Under the pieces are notes generated by a model, which saw only the letters and a list, made by a program, of their open reading frames with translations, did not search any database and was not told the origin of the DNA. The position numbers were made by a program, and so were the translations under genes. DNA of 64,000 nt from Streptomonospora litoralis (GTDB taxonomy: Bacteria; Actinomycetota; Actinomycetes; Streptosporangiales; Streptosporangiaceae): the NCBI RefSeq assembly GCF_004323735.1, contig NZ_CP036455.1, positions 1,669,101-1,733,100 of the forward strand. Direction: 5' to 3'. Of this stretch, positions 25,733 to 35,675 are shown one piece after another; position 1 is the first letter of the stretch, and each line of letters begins with the position of its first letter.

Positions 25733-28700
25733 TCAACGGCGCAACCGCAACGCCTTCGGCGTAGCGTGAAAACCCGCGCCGACCAGGGCCGCGTCCAGTG
25801 CGGTGCCGAAAACCTCCGCCCCGTCGCAGCGCTCCACCGTCAGCGAATCCAGCACGCCCGCGTGCACCAGCGCCGCCACCGCATGCGCTGCGCGCTCCAG
25901 CTCCCCCGATCCCGAACCGAACGTCAGCGCCGAACGGCCGCCGCGCTCCAAATACAGCGTCGGCGCGCCCTCGTCCAGCACCACCAAAGCGCCCGCCTTG
26001 CGCCCCGGGCGCCCCGCCGACTCCGCCACCGCCGGCCACGGCAGAGCCGCACCGTAGACGTTCGCCGGATCGGCCGCCGCCAAGACCAACGGAGCCCCGC
26101 CGCCCTCATCGGCGACCGACCGCAACCGGTCCACCGCGCCCGGCAACGCGAACTGGGCCGCACCCAACCCGTCCACGAAGTACCCGCGCCGCGCGCGCCC
26201 CGCCTCCTCGAAACCGCGCAGCACCGGATACACCGCACTGAAACCCCCGGCACCGCGCCCGCCCGAACGGCGATCACCCCGCCGCACCTGCTCGGCCACC
26301 ACCGGACCACGCGTCACCACCCCGTAGCGGTCCAACAGCGCCGCCGTGCCCGCCGCCAGCCGCCGCGTCGGATCGTCCTCGCGCTCCGGCAGCAGCCACC
26401 ACCGCCCCGCCGCGGTCGGCGGCCCCGTCCGGCTCGGCATCACCGGCCGCCGCGACCTGCTCCGATGCGCCGTACCACCCGCGCCCAGCAGCGCACGCAG
26501 CGGCGCCAGCGAATCGTTGCTCACCCGGCCCGCCCACACCAGATCCCACAGCGCCCCGACGATCGCCGCATCCGAAACCCCCGCCGCCCCCTCGGCACGC
26601 GTCACCCGGTCGGCGATGTCGCGGAAGAACAGCGCACCGCCCTCGCGCAGCGCCCCCAGCACCGCCGCATGCGCCCGCGACTCCCGCGCATCCTCCGCAG
26701 CCGGCTCCGGCAGCAGCACCTCGGCCTCATCCGCCGGAACCAGGCACACCCAGCCGTCGTTGCCCGCCAACGGCCCCGCACCCGCCCACAGCACCTCACC
26801 GGCATGGGTCAACTCGTCCAGCAACGCCGGCGCATACCCCTCCACCCGCGCCGGAAGGACCAGCGACTCCAGCGCCGACGCCGGCACCGGCGCCCCGCGC
26901 AGCGACTCCACCGCCGAGAACACCCCGTCAGGCCCCCTCAGCCGCCGCCCCGCCGCCGGCCCGGCCCCCACCGCCGCACCCACCGGGCCGACATGCTGCC
27001 ACGCCGGCACGAACCGCCCCAGCGCCCGCTGCGGCACCGGCTCCACCTCGCGCCGCAACCGCGCGATCGACCGCCGCCGCAGCGCCCGCAGCACATCCGC
27101 GTCACACCACTCCGTGCCCTGCCCGCCCGGCCGGAACTCGCCCTCCACGAGCCGACCGCCGCCCGCCAACCGGCGCAGCACCTCCACCACCGCGCCCCGG
27201 TCCACACCCAACCGCGACGCCGCGTCCGCGGCGGTGAACGGACCGTGCGTGCGCGCATACCGCGACACCAGATCGCCAAGCGGATCATCCACCGGCGCGG
27301 TGAACGCCGCAGCCGTCCCCGCGAACGCCTCCGGCTCCCCCTCGGCGGAACCCGCCCCCGCCAACCACTCCGGCAGCTCCACACCCGCCCCGTCACGCAA
27401 CCGGGCGGCGTCCTCCACCGCCGCCCACCGCCACTCGCCGGCCAACCGGACCCGCACAGCCCGCCTTGCCCCGCCCAACTCCTCCAGCGACTCCGCGCCC
27501 ACTCCCCGCTCGGCAGCCTCCTCCACGGTCAGCGGCCCCAGCTCCCGCAGCAGATCCGCCGCCCCCTCACGCCCCGAGTCGGGAGCCGGCCGACGCTCCG
27601 GCACCAACCGCTGCAACCACGCGTCGTACTCCGCCACCACCTCGCCGTCCAGCAACTCCCGCAGATCCGCCTGCCCCAGCAGATCCGCCAGCAGCCCCGA
27701 GTCCAACGTCAGCGCCTGCGCCCGCAACTCCGCCAGCGGCGCGTCCCCCTCATACAGAAACGCCGCCGTATACCCCATCAACAACGACTGCGCGAACGGC
27801 GACGCCCGCTGCGTCTCCACCTCCACCACCCGCACCCGCCGCGCCCGCACATCCGCCATCAGCTCCGCCAGGCCACCCACGTCGAACACGTCGCGAAGGC
27901 ACTCCCGCACCGCCTCCAACACGATCGGAAACGACCCGAACCGCCCCGCCACCGACAACAGCTGCGCCGAACGCTGCCGCTGCTGCCACAACGGCATGCG
28001 CCGCCCCGGACGCCGCCGCGGCAGCAGCAGCGCCCGCGCAGCGCACTCCCGAAACCGCGCCGCGAACAGCGCCGAACCGCCGAGCTCCGCCGTGACCGCG
28101 TCCTCGACCTCCTCCGGAGCCACCACCAGCGACTCCGCCAAACCGACACCAGCCGAACCCGAACGCCCCCGCGCACCGCCGCCGGAGTCCTCCTCCACAT
28201 CCGGCAACCGCACCACGATCCCGTCGTCGCCGTGCACCACCTGCGCATCCAACCCGAAGCGCTCCCGCAACCGCGCGCCGATCACCAGCGCCCACGGCGC
28301 ATGCACCCGCGCACCCAGCGGCGAATGCACCACCGCCCGCCAATCGCCCAACTCGTCGCGGAACCGCTCCACCACGATCGTGCGCTCGTCGGGCACCCGC
28401 CCCGTCGCCTCCGCCTGCTCCGCCAGATACCCCACCAGATTGGCCGCCGCCCACTCGTCCAACCCCGCACCGCGGGCCCGCTCCACCGCCTCCGACTCCG
28501 CCGAACCGCTCAACTCACGCGCCATCACCCCGATGGCCCGCCCCAGCTCCGCCGGCCGCCCCTGCGTATCCGCTTTCCAGAACGGCAACCGCCCCGGACG
28601 CCCCGGAGCCGGCGACACCGTCACCCGGTCCGCATCGATCCGCTCGATCCGCCACGCACTCGCCCCCAGCACGAACACGTCGCCGACCCGCGACTCGTAG

Positions 28701-30520
28701 ACCATCTCCTCGTCCAACTCACCCACCCGCGTGGGCCCGCCGCCACCGGCCAGATGCACCGCATACATCCCCCGATCCGGAATCGTCCCGCCGCTGGTCA
28801 CCGCCAACCGCTGCGCACCCGGACGCCCCGACACCACGCCGCCCGAACCCGCACCACCGCCGTCGCGATCCCACACCAGACGCGGCCGCAACTCCGCGAA
28901 CTCGTCCGAGGGATACCGCCCCGACAACATGTCCAGCACCCCCGACAGCGCCGAATCCGGCAGCGACACGAACGGAGCCGCCCGGCGCACCACCCCACCC
29001 AGCGCCGCCACCTCCCACTCGTCCATCGCCGCCATCGCCACCACCTGCTGCGCCAGCACATCCAGCGGATTCTGCGGCATCCGCAACTCCTCGATCCGCC
29101 CCTGCCGCATCCGCTCCACCACCACCGAAGCCGTCAGCAGATCACCCCGGAACTTCGGAAACACCACCCCCCGCGAAACCTCGCCCACGTGATGGCCCGC
29201 CCGGCCCACCCGCTGCAACCCACTCGCAACCGACGGCGGCGACTCCACCTGCACCACCAGATCCACCGCACCCATGTCGATGCCCAGCTCCAGACTGGAC
29301 GTCGCCACCACGCACGGCAGCCGCCCCTCCTTCAGATCCGACTCGATCACCGCACGCTCGTCCTTGGACACCGAACCGTGGTGCGCCCGCGCCACCACAG
29401 CCGCCTCGGCCCCGTACGCCTGCCCCGCCTCCGCCATCACCTCGGCCGGAGACAACCGCGGCCCCGAACCGCCCGGCGCGAGGGAAGACGCGCCGGGCCC
29501 GGACCCCGCCGAACCGCCCGCAGCAGCCGCCCCGTCGCCGCCGAAACCACGACGCTCATCGGCCAACTCGTTCAACCGGGCACACAACCGCTCCGCCACC
29601 CGCCGCGAATTGCAGAACACAATCGAAGACCGGTTCCGCTCCACCAGATCCAGCACCCGCTCCTCGACATGCGGCCAGATCGACGTGCGCGCCTTCGACG
29701 CGCGGTCATCCGCCCTCCCCGCCGCGACCGAGCCCTCCAACTCGTTCATGTCCTCGACCGGCACCACGATCCGCACATCCAGCGACGGCGAATTCGGCGG
29801 CGCCACCACAGAAGCCGGACGCCGCCCGCCCAGAAACGCCGCCACCTCCTCCGCCGGGCGCACTGTCGCCGACAGCCCGATCCGCTGCGCCGGCGCCTCC
29901 AGCAGCTCGTCCAACCGCTCCAGACTCAGCGCCAGATGAGCGCCGCGCTTCGTTCCCGCCAGCGCGTGCACCTCGTCCACGATCACCGTCTCGACCCCCG
30001 CAAGCCCCGCCCGCGCCTGCGACGTCAGCACCAGAAACAGCGACTCCGGAGTGGTGATCAGCACGTCCGGCGGCGACGTGGCCAGCCCCCGCCGCTCCGA
30101 CGACGGCGTATCGCCTGTACGCACCCCCACCGACAGCCGCGGCACCTCCGCACCCGCCGCCTCGGCCGCACGCCGGATGCCCGACAGCGGCACCCGCAGA
30201 TTGCGCTCGATATCGGCCGCCAGCGCCTTCAGCGGCGACACGTACAGCACCCGGCAGCGCCGCACCCGCTCCTCGGGCACCGGAGCCGACGCCAGACCGT
30301 CCAACGCCCACAGGAACGCCGACAGCGTCTTGCCCGAACCCGTGGGCGCCACCACCAGCGTGTTCTCGCCGCGGGAGATCGCATCCCACGCCCCGCGCTG
30401 CGCAGGCGTGGCCCCCGCGGGAAACGCCCCTGCGAACCACGTTCGCGTCGCCGAGGAGAACCGGGCCAGCGGATCTGCGCCGTCACCGCCGGCGGATGCG
30501 GAATCACCAACCGAGGACAT
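25733..30520 (-). CDS. lhr: Lhr-type large ATP-dependent helicase
   Basis: 1595-residue superfamily 2 helicase of DNA (and RNA-DNA hybrid) repair. Order: a Q-motif-like TPAQRGAW, Walker A APTGSGKT at about residues 56-63, VSPLKALAADI, TTPESLF, the DEVH box (VIVDEVHALAGTKRG), motif III LSATVRP, and motif VI LQRVGRAGHHVG. A winged-helix/beta-barrel Lhr core follows, then the long Lhr-C-terminal region to the end. Two Gly/Ser-rich insertions interrupt it (about residues 315-345 and 770-790). ATG 30520 (MSSVGDSA) is chosen; a GTG at 30544 would add eight residues. Divergent from DUF3046. The complementary strand is also largely open, a composition shadow. Confidence 0.93.
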   Translation of the reverse strand: MSSVGDSASAGGDGADPLARFSSATRTWFAGAFPAGATPAQRGAWDAISRGENTLVVAPTGSGKTLSAFLWALDGLASAPVPEERVRRCRVLYVSPLKALAADIERNLRVPLSGIRRAAEAAGAEVPRLSVGVRTGDTPSSERRGLATSPPDVLITTPESLFLVLTSQARAGLAGVETVIVDEVHALAGTKRGAHLALSLERLDELLEAPAQRIGLSATVRPAEEVAAFLGGRRPASVVAPPNSPSLDVRIVVPVEDMNELEGSVAAGRADDRASKARTSIWPHVEERVLDLVERNRSSIVFCNSRRVAERLCARLNELADERRGFGGDGAAAAGGSAGSGPGASSLAPGGSGPRLSPAEVMAEAGQAYGAEAAVVARAHHGSVSKDERAVIESDLKEGRLPCVVATSSLELGIDMGAVDLVVQVESPPSVASGLQRVGRAGHHVGEVSRGVVFPKFRGDLLTASVVVERMRQGRIEELRMPQNPLDVLAQQVVAMAAMDEWEVAALGGVVRRAAPFVSLPDSALSGVLDMLSGRYPSDEFAELRPRLVWDRDGGGAGSGGVVSGRPGAQRLAVTSGGTIPDRGMYAVHLAGGGGPTRVGELDEEMVYESRVGDVFVLGASAWRIERIDADRVTVSPAPGRPGRLPFWKADTQGRPAELGRAIGVMARELSGSAESEAVERARGAGLDEWAAANLVGYLAEQAEATGRVPDERTIVVERFRDELGDWRAVVHSPLGARVHAPWALVIGARLRERFGLDAQVVHGDDGIVVRLPDVEEDSGGGARGRSGSAGVGLAESLVVAPEEVEDAVTAELGGSALFAARFRECAARALLLPRRRPGRRMPLWQQRQRSAQLLSVAGRFGSFPIVLEAVRECLRDVFDVGGLAELMADVRARRVRVVEVETQRASPFAQSLLMGYTAAFLYEGDAPLAELRAQALTLDSGLLADLLGQADLRELLDGEVVAEYDAWLQRLVPERRPAPDSGREGAADLLRELGPLTVEEAAERGVGAESLEELGGARRAVRVRLAGEWRWAAVEDAARLRDGAGVELPEWLAGAGSAEGEPEAFAGTAAAFTAPVDDPLGDLVSRYARTHGPFTAADAASRLGVDRGAVVEVLRRLAGGGRLVEGEFRPGGQGTEWCDADVLRALRRRSIARLRREVEPVPQRALGRFVPAWQHVGPVGAAVGAGPAAGRRLRGPDGVFSAVESLRGAPVPASALESLVLPARVEGYAPALLDELTHAGEVLWAGAGPLAGNDGWVCLVPADEAEVLLPEPAAEDARESRAHAAVLGALREGGALFFRDIADRVTRAEGAAGVSDAAIVGALWDLVWAGRVSNDSLAPLRALLGAGGTAHRSRSRRPVMPSRTGPPTAAGRWWLLPEREDDPTRRLAAGTAALLDRYGVVTRGPVVAEQVRRGDRRSGGRGAGGFSAVYPVLRGFEEAGRARRGYFVDGLGAAQFALPGAVDRLRSVADEGGGAPLVLAAADPANVYGAALPWPAVAESAGRPGRKAGALVVLDEGAPTLYLERGGRSALTFGSGSGELERAAHAVAALVHAGVLDSLTVERCDGAEVFGTALDAALVGAGFHATPKALRLRR

Positions 30521-30642
30521 GTCCACCAGTCTGCAACGCGGCACCGACGAAACCGAACGCCTGCGGCCCGCGCCGCCGCAGCCCGACCCCGGCGGCGTCG
30601 GCGGAGGTGACAGCGCCGCCGCGGCGACCGATACTGGTGGCG

Positions 30643-30837
30643 ATGAGACTTTCGCACTTCTGGGAGCGCATGTACGACCAGTTCGGCGAAGGCTACGCCG
30701 AGAGCCTCGCCCGCGACCACGTCATCGAGGCGCTCGGGTCGCGCACGGTCGAACAGGCGCTGGCCGACGGCATCAGCGCGAAGGAGGTGTGGCGGGCCGT
30801 CTGCGACGCCTTCGACCTCCCCGCCACCGCACGCTGA
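30643..30837 (+). CDS. DUF3046 family protein
   Basis: 64 residues, MRLSHFWERMYDQFGEGYAE at the N-terminus and GISAKEVWRAVCDAFDLP near the C-terminus. This is an actinobacteria-specific family almost always found between lhr-like or fts-region genes and recA. Helical, soluble, no known function. Its conserved position upstream of recA supports the assignment. A single cysteine is present. Confidence 0.88.
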   Translation: MRLSHFWERMYDQFGEGYAESLARDHVIEALGSRTVEQALADGISAKEVWRAVCDAFDLPATAR

Positions 30838-30969
30838 CCATGCACCGACCATCCCGAACGCGCCCGCGCCGACCGGCGCGACCTGCACCGAAGCCCCGCA
30901 CAAGACGTGCGCCTCGGCGACCGCCCGCCGCCGGGCCGACGCGCCGGGCACCCTGGGGACGGCGGGCGC

Positions 30970-30985
30970 TCGAACAGAGGTTCGG
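30970..30985. promoter_or_regulatory. SOS (LexA) box upstream of recA
   Basis: TCGAACAGAGGTTCGG matches the actinobacterial LexA box TCGAACNNNNGTTCGA at all but the last base. TAGACT (30987-30992) next to it fits a -10 element, so LexA binding would block this promoter. It lies about 230 bp upstream of recA within the 374-bp gap 30838-31211, which holds no gene. Confidence 0.75.
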
Positions 30986-31142
30986 GTAGACTGGCGGTGT
31001 ATCCGGGGCCGGTGTGGTGCCACGTCGGCCCACGGCGGACCACGACGCCCCTCGGGCGGGCGTCTGCGAGTGGGCTCGCCCCCGGCGGCCGCCACAGGGC
31101 CGCCGCCGCGCTCGTCCACAGGCGCACCGACGCGGTCGAGGA

Positions 31143-31165
31143 TTGTCCTCGCCACCGCGTAGCGT
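31143..31165 (+). promoter_or_regulatory. RecA-NDp/PafBC-type second recA promoter
   Basis: TTGTC CTCG, eight bases, then TAGCGT reproduces the spacing of the LexA-independent DNA-damage promoter TTGTCRGTG-N8-TAGNNT known from mycobacteria. The conserved TTGTC and TAGNNT parts match; the RGTG part reads CTCG. Its start site would fall about 5 bp before ATG 31176 or about 40 bp before GTG 31212. Confidence 0.55.
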
Positions 31166-31211
31166 CGCCACCAAGATGAACAAGAAGACGTCGACCCAAC
31201 AGGGGTTCCCC

Positions 31212-34200
31212 GTGGCTGCTGCTGATCGAGAGAAGGCTCTCGAAACCGCGCTCGCACAGATCGAGCGCCAGTTCGGCAAGGGCTCCGTCATGCGCCTAGG
31301 CGACGACGACCGCCCACCGATCGAATCCATTCCCACCGGATCCATCTCTCTCGACGTCGCACTGGGAATCGGCGGAATTCCGCGCGGCCGTATTGTGGAG
31401 GTATACGGGCCGGAATCGTCGGGGAAGTGTCTGGTCGCCGATACCCGCGTGTGGACCGACCGCGGGCTGGAGACCGTCGAGGAACTGTTCGAACGGGCCG
31501 GTCAGCGCGCCACCTGCACCAGCAGGATCACCGACATCCGCGAACAGGGCATCCGCGCCGTCAACGAGCGCGGCGAACTCGAAACCGTCGCAGCTCTCAC
31601 CCACAACAACCGCAAACCCGTCCTGCGCATCACCCTGGAATCCGGCCGCCGCGTCTCGGTCACCCGCAACCACCCGCTCCGCATCATCAACACCGACGGA
31701 CACATCGTCTGGCGCAAGGCAGGCGAAATCTCTCCCGGAGACACGGTCGTATCAGCCCGGTTCGGGGCCAAGGAGGCCGCATCGGGCGACGGGCTCAGTG
31801 AGGACGAAGCCGTATTCCTCGGCTACCTGCTCGCCGAAGGGACCCTGGGCGACAAACATTCCCTGCGGTTCACCAGCGGCGATCCCGAAGTCGGCGCCGA
31901 ATTCTCCACGATCGCCCGCTGGCTGCTCGATTCCGACATCCGCGAATACGCCGGCAGCGATTGCACCGAGTACGTGATCCCCGGTAAGTCGACACGCGAG
32001 CACGTGGCCGAGACCTACGGCCTGGACTATTGCGGTGCGGCTGCGAAGACCGTTCCGTACTGCGTCCGGACCGCCGGCGACAAGGCCCAGCGCGCCTTCC
32101 TCTCGGCACTGTTCGAGGGCGACGGCCGGATCGACACCGGTTCCACGGTGGGCCTCGGCACGGCCTCGGCGCAGCTCGCCCGCGACGTCCAGTTGATGCT
32201 CTACGGACTGGGCATCCCCGCAGCGCTCGACGGCAAGTACAACACCGAATACGAGCGGACCTACTGGAGCGTCGTCGTCGATCCGACGGTCACCCACCGC
32301 TTCCTCGACGAGGTCGGTTTCCGCTCCGCGCGCCGTGCCGCCCAGGTCGAGCGCAATTTCCGGCCGACGCTGCACAACGCCCGCCCGGAGAGCATTCCGC
32401 ATCTGAGCGGCCTGGTGCGCAGCCTGCGCGACGCGATCGGCGGCGACCGGTACTTCGACGAGATCGCCGGCGACCTGTTCCGCACCGACATGGACCTCCC
32501 CTGCGGCCGCGAGACCCTGCGCAACATCATCCGCTGGGCGGACGACCGCCCGCACCTGATCGGCCCGTCCATCCGCCCGGTCCTGGACCACCTGCGCCAC
32601 CTCGCCGCCACGCCCTACACCTACGAGGCGGTCGCCGCAATCGAGGACGGCGGACTCCAGCCCACGTTCGACCTCATGCTCCCCGACACCCACAGCTTCG
32701 TGGCGGAGGGGATCCTCTCGCACAACACGACCGTCGCCCTGCACGCCGTCGCCGGCGCGCAGCAGGCGGGCGGCATCGCGGCGTTCGTCGACGCCGAGCA
32801 CGCACTCGACCCCGACTACGCGAAGAAGATCGGCGTCAACACCGACGATCTTCTGCTCTCCCAGCCCGACACGGGGGAGCAGGCACTGGAGATCGCCGAC
32901 ATGCTCATCCGCTCCGGCGCCGTCTCCATCCTGGTCGTCGACTCCGTGGCCGCCCTGGTCCCCCGCGCCGAGATCGAGGGCGAAATGGGCGACAGCCACG
33001 TGGGCCTCCAAGCCCGCCTGATGTCCCAGGCCCTGCGAAAAATAGCGGGTGCATTGCACCAAACCGGGACAACCGCCCTTTTCATCAACCAACTTCGCGA
33101 AAAGGTCGGTGTCATGTTCGGATGTGCATCTTGGGATACTTGGGTCACGCTTTCCGATGGAACTCGGGAGCGTATTGGGAAAATCGTCAACCAAAAGATG
33201 GATGTTGAAGTCCTTTCTTATGACGCTGAGCTTGACGAGGTTGTTCCCCGGCGCGTCACGAATTGGTTCAATAATGGTCGCACGGAGGAGTTTCTCCACT
33301 TCAAGGTAGAGCGTGCCGGTGGCGGAAGTGGGAATGGGTGTGCCAACCTGGAACTCACCCCGAACCACCTGGTGCGGACCCCGGGCGGTTGGCGGGAGGC
33401 CGGTGACATGATGCCGGGAGATCGTGTCATGCTCGCCCAGCACTACTACTTGAACGATACTCAGAAGCAGATGGTGCTGGGCTCCCTGCTTGGCGACGGG
33501 TGTCTGTCTGCGCCGGTGAGGAAAGACTCCGAGAGTTCACGGTTCCGCCTGGGGCACGGTGCCAAGCAGGAGGAGTACCTTAAGTGGAAAGTCGCGATGT
33601 TGGAGAATATACCCCACTCGCTGACGTCCAATACGAAGGGCGCCGTCTTCGCTGACTTCACTCCGCTGGCGGAATTGGGTGAGCTTCGTCAAACGGTGTA
33701 CCTGGGAGACGGAAAGAAACACATCACCTGGGACTATTTGAAGAGCCTAACTCCACTGGCCCTTGCTGTGTGGTACATGGACGATGGTTCGTTTGATTTG
33801 CGAACCGAAGGTCGGCAAGCTCGCACCGAAGGAGGTAGCGGGCGTATCGAAATTTGCCTTGAGGCCATGAGTCCTGGATCGCGGCAGCGCATTGCTGATT
33901 ACCTTCGGGATACCTTTGAATTTGACGTCAAGCTGTCTCAGCGAGGCGCTCGAAAAGTCGCTTTCTTGACGTTCACTGCAGAATCTTCTAAGAAGTTCCT
34001 AGAGCTCATCGCGCCGTACGTGCATCCTTCGATGGACTACAAGCTCCTTCCAGGCATGCGCGGACACTTCGACATCGAGCCTGTGCTGTCCGACCCCGTC
34101 CTGCGGCCTAGCCCGGCAGTCGTGCGGTCCATCACTCCGAAGGCGCCGACCGCTGGACGTACCGGCCGCTACGACATCGAAGTCGAAGGCAGCCACAACT

Positions 34201-34829
34201 ACTTCGCCGACGGTGTGATGGTGCACAACAGCCCTGAGACGACCACCGGCGGGCGGGCGCTGAAGTTCTACTCGTCTGTGCGGCTGGACGTGCGGCGGAT
34301 CGAGACGTTGAAGGACGGGCAGGACGCGGTCGGGAACCGGACGCGGGTCAAGGTCGTGAAGAACAAGGTGGCGCCGCCGTTCAAGCAGGCGGAGTTCGAC
34401 ATCCTCTACGGGGTCGGCATCTCGCGCGAGGGCGGGCTGATCGACCTCGGGGTGGAGCAGGGCGTGGTGCGCAAGTCGGGCGCCTGGTACACCTACGAGG
34501 GCACCCAGCTCGGCCAGGGCAAGGAGAACGCGCGCAACTTCCTGCGCGAGAACGTCGACATGGCCAACGAGGTCGAGAAGAAGATCAAGGAGAAGCTGGG
34601 CGTTCCGGGCGCCGGCGACGATTCCTCGGATTCCTCGGACGCCACCGGGGCGAAGGCTGCGGACACCAAGGCCGCTCCCGACGCCAAGACCGCGTCGGCG
34701 AAGGAGGCCGGTGCCAAGGAGGCCGGCGCCAAGGACACCGCGGGCAAGGAGTCCGACTCGGCCGCCACCGCCGCCGCGCCGGCCAAGCGGGCGAGCAGGA
34801 CCAAGTCCACCCCGCCTGCGGATGCTTGA
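31212..34829 (+). CDS. recA: Recombinase RecA precursor with two inteins
   Basis: Strand-exchange ATPase and LexA co-protease. The precursor is 1205 residues. After removal of two inteins (31428-32726 and 33123-34229) the exteins join to a 403-residue RecA. Extein features: [23 protein letters not shown], Walker A GPESSGK|TT, Walker [14 protein letters not shown], loop L2 around [13 protein letters not shown], and an unusually long Ala/Lys-rich tail ([12 protein letters not shown]..). GTG 31212 is preferred because homologues begin MA-x-DREKAL and AGGGG lies six bases upstream; an ATG at 31176, nearly leaderless from the second promoter, would add 12 residues. The stop overlaps recX. Both inteins sit at nucleotide-binding or DNA-binding loops, so splicing is needed for activity. 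Confidence 0.95.
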   Translation: MAAADREKALETALAQIERQFGKGSVMRLGDDDRPPIESIPTGSISLDVALGIGGIPRGRIVEVYGPESSGKCLVADTRVWTDRGLETVEELFERAGQRATCTSRITDIREQGIRAVNERGELETVAALTHNNRKPVLRITLESGRRVSVTRNHPLRIINTDGHIVWRKAGEISPGDTVVSARFGAKEAASGDGLSEDEAVFLGYLLAEGTLGDKHSLRFTSGDPEVGAEFSTIARWLLDSDIREYAGSDCTEYVIPGKSTREHVAETYGLDYCGAAAKTVPYCVRTAGDKAQRAFLSALFEGDGRIDTGSTVGLGTASAQLARDVQLMLYGLGIPAALDGKYNTEYERTYWSVVVDPTVTHRFLDEVGFRSARRAAQVERNFRPTLHNARPESIPHLSGLVRSLRDAIGGDRYFDEIAGDLFRTDMDLPCGRETLRNIIRWADDRPHLIGPSIRPVLDHLRHLAATPYTYEAVAAIEDGGLQPTFDLMLPDTHSFVAEGILSHNTTVALHAVAGAQQAGGIAAFVDAEHALDPDYAKKIGVNTDDLLLSQPDTGEQALEIADMLIRSGAVSILVVDSVAALVPRAEIEGEMGDSHVGLQARLMSQALRKIAGALHQTGTTALFINQLREKVGVMFGCASWDTWVTLSDGTRERIGKIVNQKMDVEVLSYDAELDEVVPRRVTNWFNNGRTEEFLHFKVERAGGGSGNGCANLELTPNHLVRTPGGWREAGDMMPGDRVMLAQHYYLNDTQKQMVLGSLLGDGCLSAPVRKDSESSRFRLGHGAKQEEYLKWKVAMLENIPHSLTSNTKGAVFADFTPLAELGELRQTVYLGDGKKHITWDYLKSLTPLALAVWYMDDGSFDLRTEGRQARTEGGSGRIEICLEAMSPGSRQRIADYLRDTFEFDVKLSQRGARKVAFLTFTAESSKKFLELIAPYVHPSMDYKLLPGMRGHFDIEPVLSDPVLRPSPAVVRSITPKAPTAGRTGRYDIEVEGSHNYFADGVMVHNSPETTTGGRALKFYSSVRLDVRRIETLKDGQDAVGNRTRVKVVKNKVAPPFKQAEFDILYGVGISREGGLIDLGVEQGVVRKSGAWYTYEGTQLGQGKENARNFLRENVDMANEVEKKIKEKLGVPGAGDDSSDSSDATGAKAADTKAAPDAKTASAKEAGAKEAGAKDTAGKESDSAATAAAPAKRASRTKSTPPADA
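31428..32726 (+). other. RecA intein 1 (P-loop site, 433 aa) with LAGLIDADG endonuclease
   Basis: In-frame insertion between Lys and Thr of the Walker A motif (GPESSGK|T). It begins [20 protein letters not shown] (block A, Cys1). Block B is VTRNHPLRI. Dodecapeptide-like LAGLIDADG helices are [12 protein letters not shown] and [13 protein letters not shown]. It ends [14 protein letters not shown], giving the His-Asn needed for splicing, with Thr as the +1 nucleophile. All catalytic splice residues are present, so it should be active. Base composition is close to the host exteins, suggesting a longer residence than intein 2. Confidence 0.93.
33123..34229 (+). other. RecA intein 2 (L2-loop site, 369 aa), visibly AT-richer
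   Basis: Inserted after GVMFG and before SPETTTGG, the site I recall for the Mycobacterium leprae RecA intein. It begins [20 protein letters not shown], has block [24 protein letters not shown] helices [13 protein letters not shown] and [13 protein letters not shown], and ends [13 protein letters not shown] with Ser as +1. Composition departs sharply from its surroundings: bases 33181-33240 contain 26 G/C of 60, whereas flanking extein is far richer. It uses codons such as TTT, ATT, AAT and TCT that are rare elsewhere in the window. This indicates recent acquisition. Confidence 0.93.
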
Positions 34830-35406
34830 TCCGCAGGAGTTCTCCGGCGACGACGTGCCTGAGGCCGACGATCCGGATTCCCGGGTGGGCGGGCCCGCGG
34901 ACGGCGAGGATCCCGAGGCGGTGGCGCGCGGCATCTGCTTGCGCTTGCTGACCTCGGCTCCGCGCACGCGGGCCCAGCTCGCCCAGGCGCTGGGGCAACG
35001 GGGCGTGGACGACGATGTGGCGGAGTCAGTGCTGGGCCGGTTCAGCGAGGTCGGGCTGATCGACGACGCCGCGTTCGCCGGCGCCTGGGTCGATTCCCGG
35101 CACATGGGGCGCGGGCTGGGGCGCAAGGCGCTTGCTGCGGAGCTGCGTCGGCGCGGGGTGGCTGAGGACACGGTCCGGGATGCCGTCGACGAGCTCGACG
35201 CCGACGACGAGGAGGAGATGGCCCGCCGCCTGGCGCGGCGCAAACTCGGTGCGTCACGCGGGCAGGACTCCGCCGCTCGTGCGCGGCGAGCGTTGGGGAT
35301 GCTGGCCCGCAAGGGATACTCGGCCGGGCTGGCCTACCGGGTGGTCCGCGAGGAGCTGGAGTCCGAGGGCGCCGAGGTGGACCTTCCGGATCCGGAGCTG
35401 GAGTAG
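34822..35406 (+). CDS. recX: Regulatory protein RecX
   Basis: 194 residues. Inhibitor of RecA filaments, built of three-helix repeats: [58 protein letters not shown]-like [21 protein letters not shown], and [23 protein letters not shown]. The N-terminal 30 residues are acidic and low-complexity. ATG 34822 overlaps the recA coding end by eight bases, so translation is coupled to recA. Confidence 0.92.
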   Translation: MLDPQEFSGDDVPEADDPDSRVGGPADGEDPEAVARGICLRLLTSAPRTRAQLAQALGQRGVDDDVAESVLGRFSEVGLIDDAAFAGAWVDSRHMGRGLGRKALAAELRRRGVAEDTVRDAVDELDADDEEEMARRLARRKLGASRGQDSAARARRALGMLARKGYSAGLAYRVVREELESEGAEVDLPDPELE

Positions 35407-35675
35407 CGGGTGGTCGGTGAGGCGCTTTTCCGGCGTGGCGGGCTTCGGGCTGTCCACTCCTCTTCAGCTGTCGCGCACGGAGGTTGCAGAGTGACGCCGC
35501 ACGTCGCTGATGGCGATTGCGGCGCGTGGGTGCCGGTCGTCGTTGCGCAGCGGCGTGCTGTCGGGGAACGGATGCTGAGCGCGCGCTTGTGACAGTCGGC
35601 GGCGCCGGGGATGGCGCGGCGGCTAGGGGATCGTTAAGCTTCTCGGTTCCCCCATCGGTGAATAGAGGTATGGCC

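Noticed and set aside
25703-30610. A 1635-codon open frame on the plus strand opposite lhr
   Set aside because: Its translation is Arg/Pro/His-rich with no domain, and it mirrors the GC-rich codons of lhr, which carries all helicase motifs.
35410-35592. 60-codon GTG-started frame after recX
   Set aside because: No ribosome binding site and no family resemblance; it fits GC-driven chance.
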